From the NCBI GenBank assembly GCA_947066955.1, contig CAMTAF010000022.1:1-40243 (forward strand): a DNA stretch of 40,243 bases. Reading direction: 5' to 3'. The first letter of the stretch is position 1. Every line of letters begins with the position of its first letter. Under the pieces are notes generated by a model that had not been told where the DNA came from, ran no database searches, and saw only the letters and a program-made list of their open reading frames with translations. Positions 32,204 through 40,243 of this stretch are shown piece after piece. The translations under genes were made by a program, and so were the position numbers. Origin of the DNA: an uncultured Hungatella sp. Its GTDB lineage: Bacteria; Bacillota; Clostridia; Lachnospirales; Lachnospiraceae.

Positions 32204-33790
32204 ATGGGAAAAGAGATAGGGATTGATTTTGGAACCACGACAACAGAAGTCAGCTATATTGATAAGAATGGTTACGCTCGGGCTATGAAGTTGGAAAGAG
32301 GATATCTAATTCCTACGGTTTTATATTTTATGTCTGAGGATGAATATATAATCGGCTCTAAGGCCGCTGTGAGAGGAAGGATGAAGCCAGAGGGTATGGT
32401 GAGGAATTTTAAGCTATTTCTCACAGATCCAACCAAGAAATATAAGGTAGTTGCTAATAATGGGGATCGCTTTATTATAAAGCCTGTTAAGGCGGCGCAG
32501 TTGTTCTTGAATAAACTGATACAGATAATTCAGCCAAAACTTCTCAGTGAATTTGGAGAAAAGGAGGGAACCATCGATAAAGCGGTGATAACGGTTCCTG
32601 CTCAGTTTGATCCAGAAGAAAAGTCCGCTATCAAAGAAGCGATTTTGAAAGCAGCCAGTCAGGCCGGTTTCTCCGATATTAAAATAGCCGCGGAACCTAC
32701 AGCGGCAGCTGTGGCTTACCAGGATGAAAACTGTGAAGATGGGGAATCTATCTTGGTATATGATTTTGGAGGCGGAACTTTTGATGTGTCCGTTATCCGG
32801 AAATTAGGAGAAATTTATACAGAAATTGCCACAGATGGAGATAAGAAGCTGGGAGGAAATCTGATAACAGAGAAGATCGCGGAGAGGCTGTGGGAAATTT
32901 GCCTGGACGAGGTGGACAGAGACTATCCATTTGATGCAGAGGAAGCGGATCATTATTCAGAGGACGATTATGAACTCAGTAGTGAGCGATTTTTCTTAAA
33001 TCGCAATGAGGTTTTTGAGGCAGCAGAGAATATGAAAAAGGATTTTCTTGAGGAAGATGAAGTAGAACAGGCTATCAGGTTTTATCTGGATAATAACAGT
33101 GAGCCAACGCTGATCAATGTGGAGATGAGTCTGGAGGATTTTTATGACATTATAGAAGAGGATATCCAGAAAACAGTTAGCTTGACCAGCAGAGTTCTTA
33201 AAGAGACCATGGAACGGGGAGATGTATCAAAGATTGATCAAGTGGTATTGGCGGGAGGAAGCTCACAGATTCGTTTGGTAAGAGAGAAGTTGTCTGAAAA
33301 TGATATTCTGAGAAATCTGGTGGGGGTGGCAGGAGAATCATCGACGCTGATTTCACGAGGGGCCGCTAAGCTGGCGTCAGTAGAGTTGAAAGTAGAAGAG
33401 AGGACCCGATTTGAAATAGGAACAAGACTGATAAAAGGTGTGCAATTAAATTTGTTTGAACCAGTAATCAGGGCAGGGGAGAGGCTTCCTTGCTCAGGGA
33501 CACAGGTGTTTTATCTCTCCAGGCAGGATCAAAAGGAAGTGACCATAGAATATTACGAGAAAGATGTAAAAAATTATCCTGATGCGAAAAAAATTGATGA
33601 TGATGGAATCAACTTAGTTAGTGAATTAACAATCACAGGAATTCCGTCTCAGGCAGGACTTTCATTGTGGGTGACATTTAGCATCGGAGCGGATGGAACT
33701 CCCTCTGTGTCAGCGGAGATTAAAGATCAGAGCCATCAGGTGGTGAAGGCAGAAAAGTTAAAGATTACCAAAGGGGGGAATCTGTATTGA
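32204..33790 (+). CDS. Hsp70-like chaperone A (lid-less)
   Basis: 528 residues against about 610-640 in DnaK. The actin-fold nucleotide-binding domain is complete: GIDFGTTTTE (phosphate 1), VPAQFDPEEKSAI, AEPTAAAVAY, DFGGGTFDVS (D187 region, phosphate 2), LGGNL and VLAGGSSQI (adenosine). Residues ~415-528 retain a beta-rich SBD-beta-like segment ('LSLWVTFSIGADGTPSVSAEI'), but the alpha-helical lid is missing. It would hydrolyse ATP and bind clients with help of the J protein encoded at 23607. An acidic insert lies near residues 245-270. ATG 32204 follows GGGAGG; the next gene begins in its stop codon. Confidence 0.88.
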   Translation: MGKEIGIDFGTTTTEVSYIDKNGYARAMKLERGYLIPTVLYFMSEDEYIIGSKAAVRGRMKPEGMVRNFKLFLTDPTKKYKVVANNGDRFIIKPVKAAQLFLNKLIQIIQPKLLSEFGEKEGTIDKAVITVPAQFDPEEKSAIKEAILKAASQAGFSDIKIAAEPTAAAVAYQDENCEDGESILVYDFGGGTFDVSVIRKLGEIYTEIATDGDKKLGGNLITEKIAERLWEICLDEVDRDYPFDAEEADHYSEDDYELSSERFFLNRNEVFEAAENMKKDFLEEDEVEQAIRFYLDNNSEPTLINVEMSLEDFYDIIEEDIQKTVSLTSRVLKETMERGDVSKIDQVVLAGGSSQIRLVREKLSENDILRNLVGVAGESSTLISRGAAKLASVELKVEERTRFEIGTRLIKGVQLNLFEPVIRAGERLPCSGTQVFYLSRQDQKEVTIEYYEKDVKNYPDAKKIDDDGINLVSELTITGIPSQAGLSLWVTFSIGADGTPSVSAEIKDQSHQVVKAEKLKITKGGNLY

Positions 33791-34479
33791 TAGAGAAGAT
33801 AAAAAAATTGATCGACCGTCTGAGCCGGAAATATAAGGAGGAATCGCTGTATGAAAGATTAGAACAGAAATACGGGAATGTAAAAACGGATAAAAGAACA
33901 GTAGAGATAGAAGTTCCAGATATTCAGGAGAAAACAGCGGAAGTAATGTTCCAGGATCACCTGGAATATAATCAAAAAAAACTCCAAGATATACTGGAAG
34001 ATTTTTCTGATATGTGTCAGGAACTGGAAAAAGTATATCCTGAAAATGAAAGGACCGCTAATTATTATAAATGTATCAGACAGTTTTCAAACAAGATAAA
34101 TGGAATATTGAATAAGAGGCAGATTCTTGAAAAAGGTGAAGAAGTAGCGAAAAAATTTAAATCCGGTTTAGAACAAACATTAGTAAAGGTATGGAATATA
34201 GGGGCTGGTTGTTCCATTATTAAAAATTATCTGATCAAATGGGGAATAGCTATAGCAGCTTATGATAAAGGGAAGTATTTGTCAGATGAGGAGATGGAAT
34301 ATCTTGATTTGAGTACAATACAGATTTATCAGAAAAGAACGGCCGACAAAGGAAAAGACGGAGAAGTGATTGAGATGATCCGCCCAATTTTTCTTATCAG
34401 TTATTTATCAGAAGAGGAAGAACTGCCTGAATACGAATATATAGCGGGACAGTGCAGGTATTATTGTTATTCAGCTTGA
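33787..34479 (+). CDS. Divergent GrpE-like protein 1
   Basis: 230 residues. N-terminal ~60 residues basic then polar; ~60-125 long helices suitable for a GrpE-type coiled-coil dimer. The end ('LIKWGIAIAAYDKGKYLSDEEMEYL', then 'GEVIEMIRPIFLISY' and a final strand pair) follows the layout of the GrpE beta-domain (KFGV..I-----DP..H.A-----V..------G------). GrpE exchanges nucleotide on Hsp70; position immediately after Hsp70 A supports this. Start is TTG 33787 overlapping the Hsp70 stop (TTGA), with GGGGGG at 33773-33778. Assignment is by eye and tentative. Confidence 0.75.
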   Translation: MIEKIKKLIDRLSRKYKEESLYERLEQKYGNVKTDKRTVEIEVPDIQEKTAEVMFQDHLEYNQKKLQDILEDFSDMCQELEKVYPENERTANYYKCIRQFSNKINGILNKRQILEKGEEVAKKFKSGLEQTLVKVWNIGAGCSIIKNYLIKWGIAIAAYDKGKYLSDEEMEYLDLSTIQIYQKRTADKGKDGEVIEMIRPIFLISYLSEEEELPEYEYIAGQCRYYCYSA

Positions 34480-34497
34480 GAAAAGTAGGAGGAAACA

Positions 34498-35610
34498 GTG
34501 CTTTTTTGGTTATCAAGAAGAAAACAAGAAGAATGGTTTGAAAAAATAAGATCAGAACAAGAATATTATGCGGAACAGAATAGACAGGCAACACAGGAAC
34601 AGTTGGACAGTTTCCAGCAGTCTATAATAGAAAATCAACGGATCACAGAAGAAAATATGGAGGTTTACCTAGAGCAGGTCATCCGAAATAACTTGGCAGA
34701 ACTGGCCAGTTTTGGGAGTATAGAAAAGTTGGAGAAGGAACTGGTCAGGTACAGGGAAGAGAATGAACGGCTGATAAAATATATTAAGGAATTGCTTTGT
34801 GTGACCCAGTCCATAAAAGATTCTGTTGATAAGCTGCAAAGACAGGTAGAAGATTTGGGTAAAGAAAGAAACTGGACCACTCCATTTCAATGGATGCCTC
34901 CAGTACAGCCACAGGTTCCCCCTTTGCCCCAAAATGAAACAGGGACAGTAGCCTCTGTCCCTCCGATATCAAAGACTTTAGAAGCGTCAGTGATGGGGAC
35001 GGAATCATCGGTAAAAAAATGGACAGGTGTTCCTCTGGAAGCAGAAGTTACTAAAAGGACACTTCCGACAACCATTGTAACCCCTGTTTTTACATGTGAC
35101 AGAGGGGAGAACAAACATGTGCTTGCGGAATGTATATTCCAATGCGGAGAGTTAAAAAAGGTATTAGAACAGAAAACCAGTGCAGATAGGTCTTTTGATA
35201 TTTATTATAAACTGTTGGAGAAATGTCAAAAGAAGTTAGGCGACTTATTACGGAAAATAGATGAGAAAGATTATGATTCAGAGAAGCTTGCCAGTGAAAT
35301 GATCAAATTGCTGAAACAGACCATGATTAAGGCTTTATCTCAGGAGACGGTTCATGATCTTGTAGACAGTTTTTTGATAAAGTGCGGGCTGAGAAAGATT
35401 GAGTTTAAAAAGGGAGATAAGTTGGCTGACAAAGACTATGATTATATAGACGACCTGGTTTTATACGAAGAAGTGGATGATATCAAAAAAGACAATAGGA
35501 TCCTTGAGATTAAGCAGGATGCCTATGCATTGGATTATGTGGACGAGAATGGTGAGACAGAAGCGATCATACCAGGAATTTACAGGATCGGCAGATATAA
35601 AGATTTTTAA
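34498..35610 (+). CDS. Divergent GrpE-like protein 2 with long coiled coil
   Basis: 370 residues from GTG 34498 (AGGAGG at 34487-34492). Residues 1-125 form a long coiled coil; ~125-190 are a Pro/Thr-rich flexible linker (WMPPVQPQVPPLPQ); ~200-280 is helical. The end fits the GrpE beta-domain: 'FLIKCGLRKIEFKKGDKLADKDYDYID', then 'NRILEIKQDAYALDYVDENG' and 'IIPGIYRIGRY', aligning with the E. coli GrpE 'RKFGVEVI', 'VLGIMQKGYTLNG' and 'RAAMVTV' strands. Predicted nucleotide-exchange factor for a neighbouring Hsp70, with added scaffold segments. Family assignment is from pattern only. Confidence 0.75.
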   Translation: MLFWLSRRKQEEWFEKIRSEQEYYAEQNRQATQEQLDSFQQSIIENQRITEENMEVYLEQVIRNNLAELASFGSIEKLEKELVRYREENERLIKYIKELLCVTQSIKDSVDKLQRQVEDLGKERNWTTPFQWMPPVQPQVPPLPQNETGTVASVPPISKTLEASVMGTESSVKKWTGVPLEAEVTKRTLPTTIVTPVFTCDRGENKHVLAECIFQCGELKKVLEQKTSADRSFDIYYKLLEKCQKKLGDLLRKIDEKDYDSEKLASEMIKLLKQTMIKALSQETVHDLVDSFLIKCGLRKIEFKKGDKLADKDYDYIDDLVLYEEVDDIKKDNRILEIKQDAYALDYVDENGETEAIIPGIYRIGRYKDF

Positions 35611-35634
35611 ATCAGCAGATAGGGGACAGGCTTT

Positions 35635-37185
35635 ATGAGAATGTTGGGGATTGATTTTGGAACATGCAACATAAAGGGGGCAGAGCGAAAGAGAAACGGC
35701 GATATAGCCACTCTGAAATTAGGAAAGCAGATTGACAAACCGAGAGTACCTAACGTCACTTTGTATGAAAAAAAAGAAGGACAGAAAGTTAGTGTTATAT
35801 TGGGGAAACTAGCGTTGACAAAATCCGCGCGGGAACAGGACAGAATAAGGAACATTAAGGCATATCTCCAGGAGTATAACTGGATTCGAATGCTTTCCTT
35901 TGGTATCAGTGTCTCAGCCTATGATGTGACCAGGGATATTATGAAAAACCTTTATGATGAAATACATCGTTCAAATAAAGAAGAGGATATATCAGCTGTG
36001 ATTACCGTGCCAGTGAATTTTTCAAAAAGGCAACAGCAGATTGTGAAAAAGGCAGCCGAAGAGGCGGGGTTTCTTGTTAATGAGGTTATCACGGAACCTT
36101 TTGCCTGTTTCTTTTCCCTGATGCGGGATGAACTGGATGAAGATCATAATGTTATGATTTTTGATTTCGGGGGTGGGACATTGGATTTGTGTTTGATAGA
36201 GGTTCGGCAGAGGGATGGAAAGGTAAGGATTCAGACACAGGCCACGGTAGGAATCGGTTATGGCGGAAACCACATCAATGAAGATATTCTGAAAGAAATT
36301 CTTTGTAAAAGGAAACCAGATAAAATACGGGAAGTTTTGGAGCAACAAGAGGACAAGTATTATAGAATGCTGAACAGATATTATATTATGACCGCTATTG
36401 ATGAGATGAAAGAAACCTTGTTTGGAGGAGATGAAGAAGAGGCAGACACTCATATAGCTTTTAAGGACAGCATAGAAGATTTTGGAAAAATCACTCCAGC
36501 GGATATTTATCAGATATTTGAAAAGCAGAATTGGAAAAAAAGACTTCACAAGCTGTTAGATAGTCTGTTCTCCGACAGTGATGATATGACTGCAGATGAA
36601 GTTACAGATATTTTTATGGTAGGAGGATCATCATCTATCCCATATTTCAGGAATATCATTGAAAGCTATTTTTTAAAAAACGGGCATGAAGATGTGAAAG
36701 CCCTTTTTGAGTTGAATGATGATATGGAGGAGGAGGAAAGGCTGTACGCCTCAGTGGCCCGTGGAGCGGCTATCTATAACGAATTGATTACGTCTCATGA
36801 TGAGAATATGATCATAAAAGACAAAATCCCGTTTATGGTCTATACCAAAGGAGAGGGAGAGAGAAAATTAACACCGCTGATGAAAAGTGATTCCTATAAG
36901 GATTACCGCTCACGACTGGACTCTCTGTCAGAGGCAATGAAAAGAGAACGGAAGATCCAGGTATATCAGACTATTTTTGGCGAGGAGGAGAAAGAAGTAT
37001 ATCTGGGGGATATTTGTCTGATAGAGGAAGCAGCAGCCCAGGGCAGCCTGTATCGTTTGATGGTAGACAAGGATAGGAACATATTGGCCGAGATCGGTTA
37101 TCTGGATATGGACGAGGATTACGAGGAGGGAGAAGACAGATTTTGTGTTGACTGGCGGTTTCCGCTGGAAATAGACCTTTCCTAA
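35635..37185 (+). CDS. Hsp70-like chaperone B (actin-fold ATPase, atypical C-terminus)
   Basis: 516 residues. Phosphate 1 is LGIDFGTCNIKG (Cys where DnaK has Thr), then VITVPVNFSKRQQQIV, TEPFACFFSL, FDFGGGTLDLCLI (D177), GYGGNHIN and FMVGGSSSIPYF; later VARGAAIY. Residues ~405-516 are a short mixed region unlike SBD-beta, with no lid. It is more divergent than Hsp70 A and may act as a regulatory or structural actin-fold subunit rather than a general foldase. Two adjacent ATGs (35635, 35641) after AGGGGACAGG. Codon and GC character match the rest of the low-GC operon. Confidence 0.88.
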   Translation: MRMLGIDFGTCNIKGAERKRNGDIATLKLGKQIDKPRVPNVTLYEKKEGQKVSVILGKLALTKSAREQDRIRNIKAYLQEYNWIRMLSFGISVSAYDVTRDIMKNLYDEIHRSNKEEDISAVITVPVNFSKRQQQIVKKAAEEAGFLVNEVITEPFACFFSLMRDELDEDHNVMIFDFGGGTLDLCLIEVRQRDGKVRIQTQATVGIGYGGNHINEDILKEILCKRKPDKIREVLEQQEDKYYRMLNRYYIMTAIDEMKETLFGGDEEEADTHIAFKDSIEDFGKITPADIYQIFEKQNWKKRLHKLLDSLFSDSDDMTADEVTDIFMVGGSSSIPYFRNIIESYFLKNGHEDVKALFELNDDMEEEERLYASVARGAAIYNELITSHDENMIIKDKIPFMVYTKGEGERKLTPLMKSDSYKDYRSRLDSLSEAMKRERKIQVYQTIFGEEEKEVYLGDICLIEEAAAQGSLYRLMVDKDRNILAEIGYLDMDEDYEEGEDRFCVDWRFPLEIDLS

Positions 37186-37212
37186 AGAAATTCAAAAAAG
37201 GAGTTCAAAAGA

Positions 37213-38232
37213 ATGGTAAAAACAGATGATTATGGGATAGACAAGCTTCGTGCTTTTGAAAAGCAGATTTCTGTGAAAGTGGAGGAGAATATTAACAGTG
37301 CTGTTGGGATAGCCCAGGAAATTTTATCAATGTTTCATGACCTGCAGGAAATATGTGAGACATTTTATGAGGTGCTTGAACAGAGAGAGCAGGAGCTGAA
37401 AAGCCAGCAATCAATCAATAAAAGTCTGGAGAAGAAGATTGAAGAACAGAAGATAAAAATTGAGAAGCATGAGTCAAAAGCAGACTATTATGAAAAGCTA
37501 GAGTTGGATTCCGGGAAAATCGTGGCATTGTTGATCGCGAACCAGCAAGGGAAAGAAACGCTGGACAGGGAAAGGGAGAGGCTGGTTGAAGAGAGGAAAG
37601 ACCTTGAGGGGGAGCGAATCCGACTGGTCTTGGAAAAGGACAATGCAGTAAACAGAGCAAACAAATACAAAGTAGAAAGAGACACAGCTATCCATTCCAG
37701 AGATGAAGCGATCGCGGAAGCGCAAAGATTAAAAGAAGTAATAGCTGTTAAGGAAAAAGAGATCGAAGCAAAAGAACAGGAAATTGCCGAGAAAGAGGAA
37801 GAGATTAAGGACAAGGAAAAAGAGAAAAAAGCGAATGAAGAGCAAGTGTTGAAGTCTTTGCGTGAAGAAATTCAAAAAAGAATGAGTATAATTGAAGAAA
37901 ATAGGCGAGTCAGCGAAGAACTGGAATGGATGAAAGGGTATGCGGAAGCGCTTGATGGAAAGATAATTCAGTATTTTAGGGATGATAAAAAGAAAGAGTT
38001 AAAAAATCATTTTAGCGATTATCTGAATAATCCAGGGAAGTGGGCGGAACATAGAAAGCATTTTCCGGAGTTCGAGGGTACACGCAAAAAAAAAGAAAAA
38101 GAAGAGGGAAGAAATGAAGAGATAGACAGATCAGCGGAACGACTGATGAAAAATGAGGCAGAAGAAGAAAGAAAACCTCGTGTTCAGAAACCTCATACTA
38201 ACAATTTACCAAAAGGGGAACAGATATTATGA
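37213..38232 (+). CDS. Long coiled-coil protein
   Basis: 339 residues, almost entirely charged heptads from ~45 to 245 (for example 'EKEIEAKEQEIAEKEEEIKDKEKEKK'), then 'HFSDYLNNPGKWAEHRKHFPEF' and a basic/acidic tail. It is a scaffold, spacer or bridge between two Hsp70-like gene products; no enzyme motif. It could functionally replace the dimerising helix of a GrpE, but the beta-domain is not visible. Ribosome-binding site AAAGGAG. Its stop overlaps the next start as ATGA (38229-38232), so it is coupled to the Hsp70-vWA protein. Confidence 0.85.
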   Translation: MVKTDDYGIDKLRAFEKQISVKVEENINSAVGIAQEILSMFHDLQEICETFYEVLEQREQELKSQQSINKSLEKKIEEQKIKIEKHESKADYYEKLELDSGKIVALLIANQQGKETLDRERERLVEERKDLEGERIRLVLEKDNAVNRANKYKVERDTAIHSRDEAIAEAQRLKEVIAVKEKEIEAKEQEIAEKEEEIKDKEKEKKANEEQVLKSLREEIQKRMSIIEENRRVSEELEWMKGYAEALDGKIIQYFRDDKKKELKNHFSDYLNNPGKWAEHRKHFPEFEGTRKKKEKEEGRNEEIDRSAERLMKNEAEEERKPRVQKPHTNNLPKGEQIL

Positions 38233-40243
38233 AAAAAGTGCAGGTAGGGATTGACTTGGGAACTACAAACACTCTTGCATGCTGCAGGATAAAGGGGAGG
38301 CTGAAACTTCTAAAATTCAGAAGTAGTCAGATGCTTCCGTCAATTATGTACGTGGAACAACAGCCCGATGGAACGATCAGAGAAATTGTGGGAAAGCCGG
38401 CGAAAGTAAAAGGATTGGCAGATCCGGATAATTGCATTCGTTCCTCAAAAACATACATAGGGCTTACTGGCAAGAATAAAAAAACCTGGACTTGCCGTGG
38501 AAAGACCTATACTCCCACAGACGTCGCGGCAAGAATTCTCAGCGAGGTTCACCAGAAGGTGAGGGAGACTTATGACCTGGAGGATGAGGATATTGTCCAG
38601 GCGGTGATCACAGTGCCAGCCTACTTTTCCAGCACCCAGTCCGATGAGACAAAGCAGGCGGGGAGGAGAGCGGGAATGGAGGTTCTCAGGATCATCACAG
38701 AGCCAGTGGCTGCCGCTGTGTCTGCTGCCGAGGATACGGATGGAAAGATCTTTGTAGTGGATCTTGGAGGCGGGACTTTCGATGTAAGCGCGTTGAGCGT
38801 AGATAGCAAAGGACTTTCTACCTTGGATATAGGGGGAGAGAGAAGGCTGGGAGGGGATGATTTCGATAAATGTCTGGTGAAGTATTTTCTGAAATATATT
38901 GAGAGTGACCTGTCGATGGATCTGTCAAGCCTGGAAAAATCAGGACTCGATTATGAGAACTATTATATGATGATGGCAAAGATCCAGAATGGGGCGATAG
39001 AGTTAAAAGAAGAACTGAGCGAAATCGATGAAGCGGAGGTTGATATTCCAGGTCTGTTTACATATGGCCCGGACAAGAGATCCTATGATTTTTCTATGTC
39101 TATGAGCAGAGAGGAGTTTAACCAAATATGTAAGCCGCTGTTTGAAAAAATCATTCAGGTTATTGACGAAACTGTAAAAAATAGCAAGAAATTTAAAAAA
39201 GAAGAACTGAAAAAGATATTCTTGGTAGGAGGAAGCTGTTATATTCCCAAGGTTCAGGAGGATGTGGAAAATTATTTCGGCCTTTCTGCCAACGGAGAAC
39301 AGGACAGGGCCACGCAGGTTGCCATGGGGGCAGGAAAAATAGCTGATGCCTGGAACGGATTTACGCCAGAACAGAACAGGATCGATCCCTTTGATGACAA
39401 ACTGCAGGATATTATTCCCCATTCCATGGGAATTGAAGTGTTGGATAAAGACGATAAGAGTATATTCTCAGAATTATTGTCAGAGGGAAGTTTATATCCC
39501 TGTGTCCGCAAAGAGATTTACAGAAATGCTTATGATTATCAGGAGTCAGTGGTCATCAAGGTTTATGAGAAGATCAACAGGAGCTCTTCTGACAAGATCG
39601 AAGGGAATGATAAGAACTTTGACTTATATGGTAGTTTTGTTTTGGAAGGCATAGATAGGGCACCAGCGGGGCAGACAGAGATATGTGTGACTTTTGACTA
39701 TGATCAGAGCCGTACTCTCCATGTCACCGCGGAAGATACCAAAACCCATGTGGCGAAAAGGGTGGAGCTGCATAAGGGACAGATCGTGGAAAATTTCAAG
39801 AAAAAAGGGGCAAAGCCGACAGATTTTTATTTACTGCTGGATGTATCAGGGAGTATGTCAGGAAACCGTATTACACAGGCAAAAACAGCCTGTGAAAAGC
39901 TGATACTTGAGATTCTGGATTTAAATATTCACCGTCTTGGTCTGATAACATTTGAAAGTAAAGTACAGATGATGTGCAGGTTAACACAGAATAAGAGAAC
40001 CCTTTTGGAAGCCGTTAAAGCTGTGGGCGTTGGTGGGAGTACTAATATGGATGGGGCCATCAGGCTGGCTACAAATGAATTGTGTGGAGTTGAAAACAGC
40101 AACAACAAGGCGGTCATCCTGATTACAGATGGTGCTCCAGACAGCGCTTCCATTGCATTGAGAGAAGCTGAGAAAGCTAGAAATAGCGGTATTTCCATTG
40201 CGACTATAGGAGTCTATGGGGCTGTGGAAAGTTTTTTAAAAGA
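38229..40243 (+). CDS. Hsp70-vWA fusion protein (3' end outside window)
   Basis: 671 codons are visible without a stop; the gene continues past the window. Residues ~1-380: Hsp70 nucleotide-binding domain with GIDLGTTNT, VPAYFSSTQSDET, TEPVAAAVS, DLGGGTFDVS (D178 region), LGGDDFD and FLVGGSCYIP. Residues ~405-525: SBD-beta-like region ('PHSMGIEVLD', 'CVTFDYDQSRTLHVTAED'). Residues ~531 onward: von Willebrand A domain with an intact MIDAS: DVSGS (D538), the Thr of GGSTN (T605) and TDGAPD (D634). vWA domains bind partners through a metal ion, so the protein may link chaperone activity to assembly of the machine. ATGA overlap with the coiled-coil gene sets the start. Confidence 0.9.
   Translation, partial: MKKVQVGIDLGTTNTLACCRIKGRLKLLKFRSSQMLPSIMYVEQQPDGTIREIVGKPAKVKGLADPDNCIRSSKTYIGLTGKNKKTWTCRGKTYTPTDVAARILSEVHQKVRETYDLEDEDIVQAVITVPAYFSSTQSDETKQAGRRAGMEVLRIITEPVAAAVSAAEDTDGKIFVVDLGGGTFDVSALSVDSKGLSTLDIGGERRLGGDDFDKCLVKYFLKYIESDLSMDLSSLEKSGLDYENYYMMMAKIQNGAIELKEELSEIDEAEVDIPGLFTYGPDKRSYDFSMSMSREEFNQICKPLFEKIIQVIDETVKNSKKFKKEELKKIFLVGGSCYIPKVQEDVENYFGLSANGEQDRATQVAMGAGKIADAWNGFTPEQNRIDPFDDKLQDIIPHSMGIEVLDKDDKSIFSELLSEGSLYPCVRKEIYRNAYDYQESVVIKVYEKINRSSSDKIEGNDKNFDLYGSFVLEGIDRAPAGQTEICVTFDYDQSRTLHVTAEDTKTHVAKRVELHKGQIVENFKKKGAKPTDFYLLLDVSGSMSGNRITQAKTACEKLILEILDLNIHRLGLITFESKVQMMCRLTQNKRTLLEAVKAVGVGGSTNMDGAIRLATNELCGVENSNNKAVILITDGAPDSASIALREAEKARNSGISIATIGVYGAVESFLK

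Overview
The window looks like chromosomal DNA of an anaerobic Bacillota, most likely a Lachnospiraceae/Clostridium-type bacterium. The reasons are strong AGGAGG ribosome-binding sites, an oxygen-sensitive two-subunit Fe-S L-serine dehydratase (sdaAB/sdaAA), a KtrAB-type potassium system, a CcdA-TlpA fusion, a RelQ-type small alarmone synthetase, and frequent ATGA/TTGA stop-start overlaps. No rRNA, tRNA, CRISPR array, transposase or integrase was recognised.

Layout. 1-0.6 kb: 3' remnant of a RecG-like/AlbA-type ATP-binding protein with a stop codon just before its HRDYS motif. 0.6-2.3 kb (minus): LysR regulator and PHP-family phosphatase, translationally coupled. 2.5-16.97 kb (plus): housekeeping genes of moderately high GC: S1-domain RNA-binding protein, small alarmone synthetase, membrane-anchored glycerophosphodiesterase, dtd, FKBP/trigger-factor-like lipoprotein, HAD phosphatase, CcdA-TlpA redox protein, zinc-type ABC transporter (binding protein, ATPase, permease), KtrB/KtrA, a YdjM-like membrane protein, and L-serine dehydratase. 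A dispersed structured repeat of about 92 bp (two hairpins, ending in the Shine-Dalgarno sequence) sits in front of four genes here, with 2.5 tandem copies between the zinc ATPase and permease genes.

17-23.1 kb: a minus-strand protein with a possible N-terminal HTH, a divergent 1458-residue kinase / NB-ARC (STAND) / TPR signalling protein, and a small XRE repressor. 23.1-23.6 kb: AT-rich regulatory spacer with a consensus -10 element and two long palindromes of one type, 136 bp apart.

23.6-40.2 kb (plus, visibly lower GC, runs off the window): one tightly packed operon that I consider the notable system. It combines contractile-injection/T6SS-like parts (PAAR-like DUF4280 toxin with an AHH nuclease domain, Imm11-like immunity protein, a large protein that may be sheath-related, Hcp-like tube protein, VgrG/gp27-gp5-like spike, two unknown proteins) with a complete private Hsp70 machine: a J-domain protein with a half zinc-finger, three different lid-less Hsp70-like proteins (the last fused to a vWA domain with an intact MIDAS), two divergent GrpE-like proteins and a long coiled-coil protein. 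No ClpV-type AAA+ ATPase is seen. The working hypothesis is an effector-delivery machine whose assembly, effector loading or recycling is run by a dedicated Hsp70/J/GrpE set, possibly under control of the STAND kinase and XRE regulator next door.
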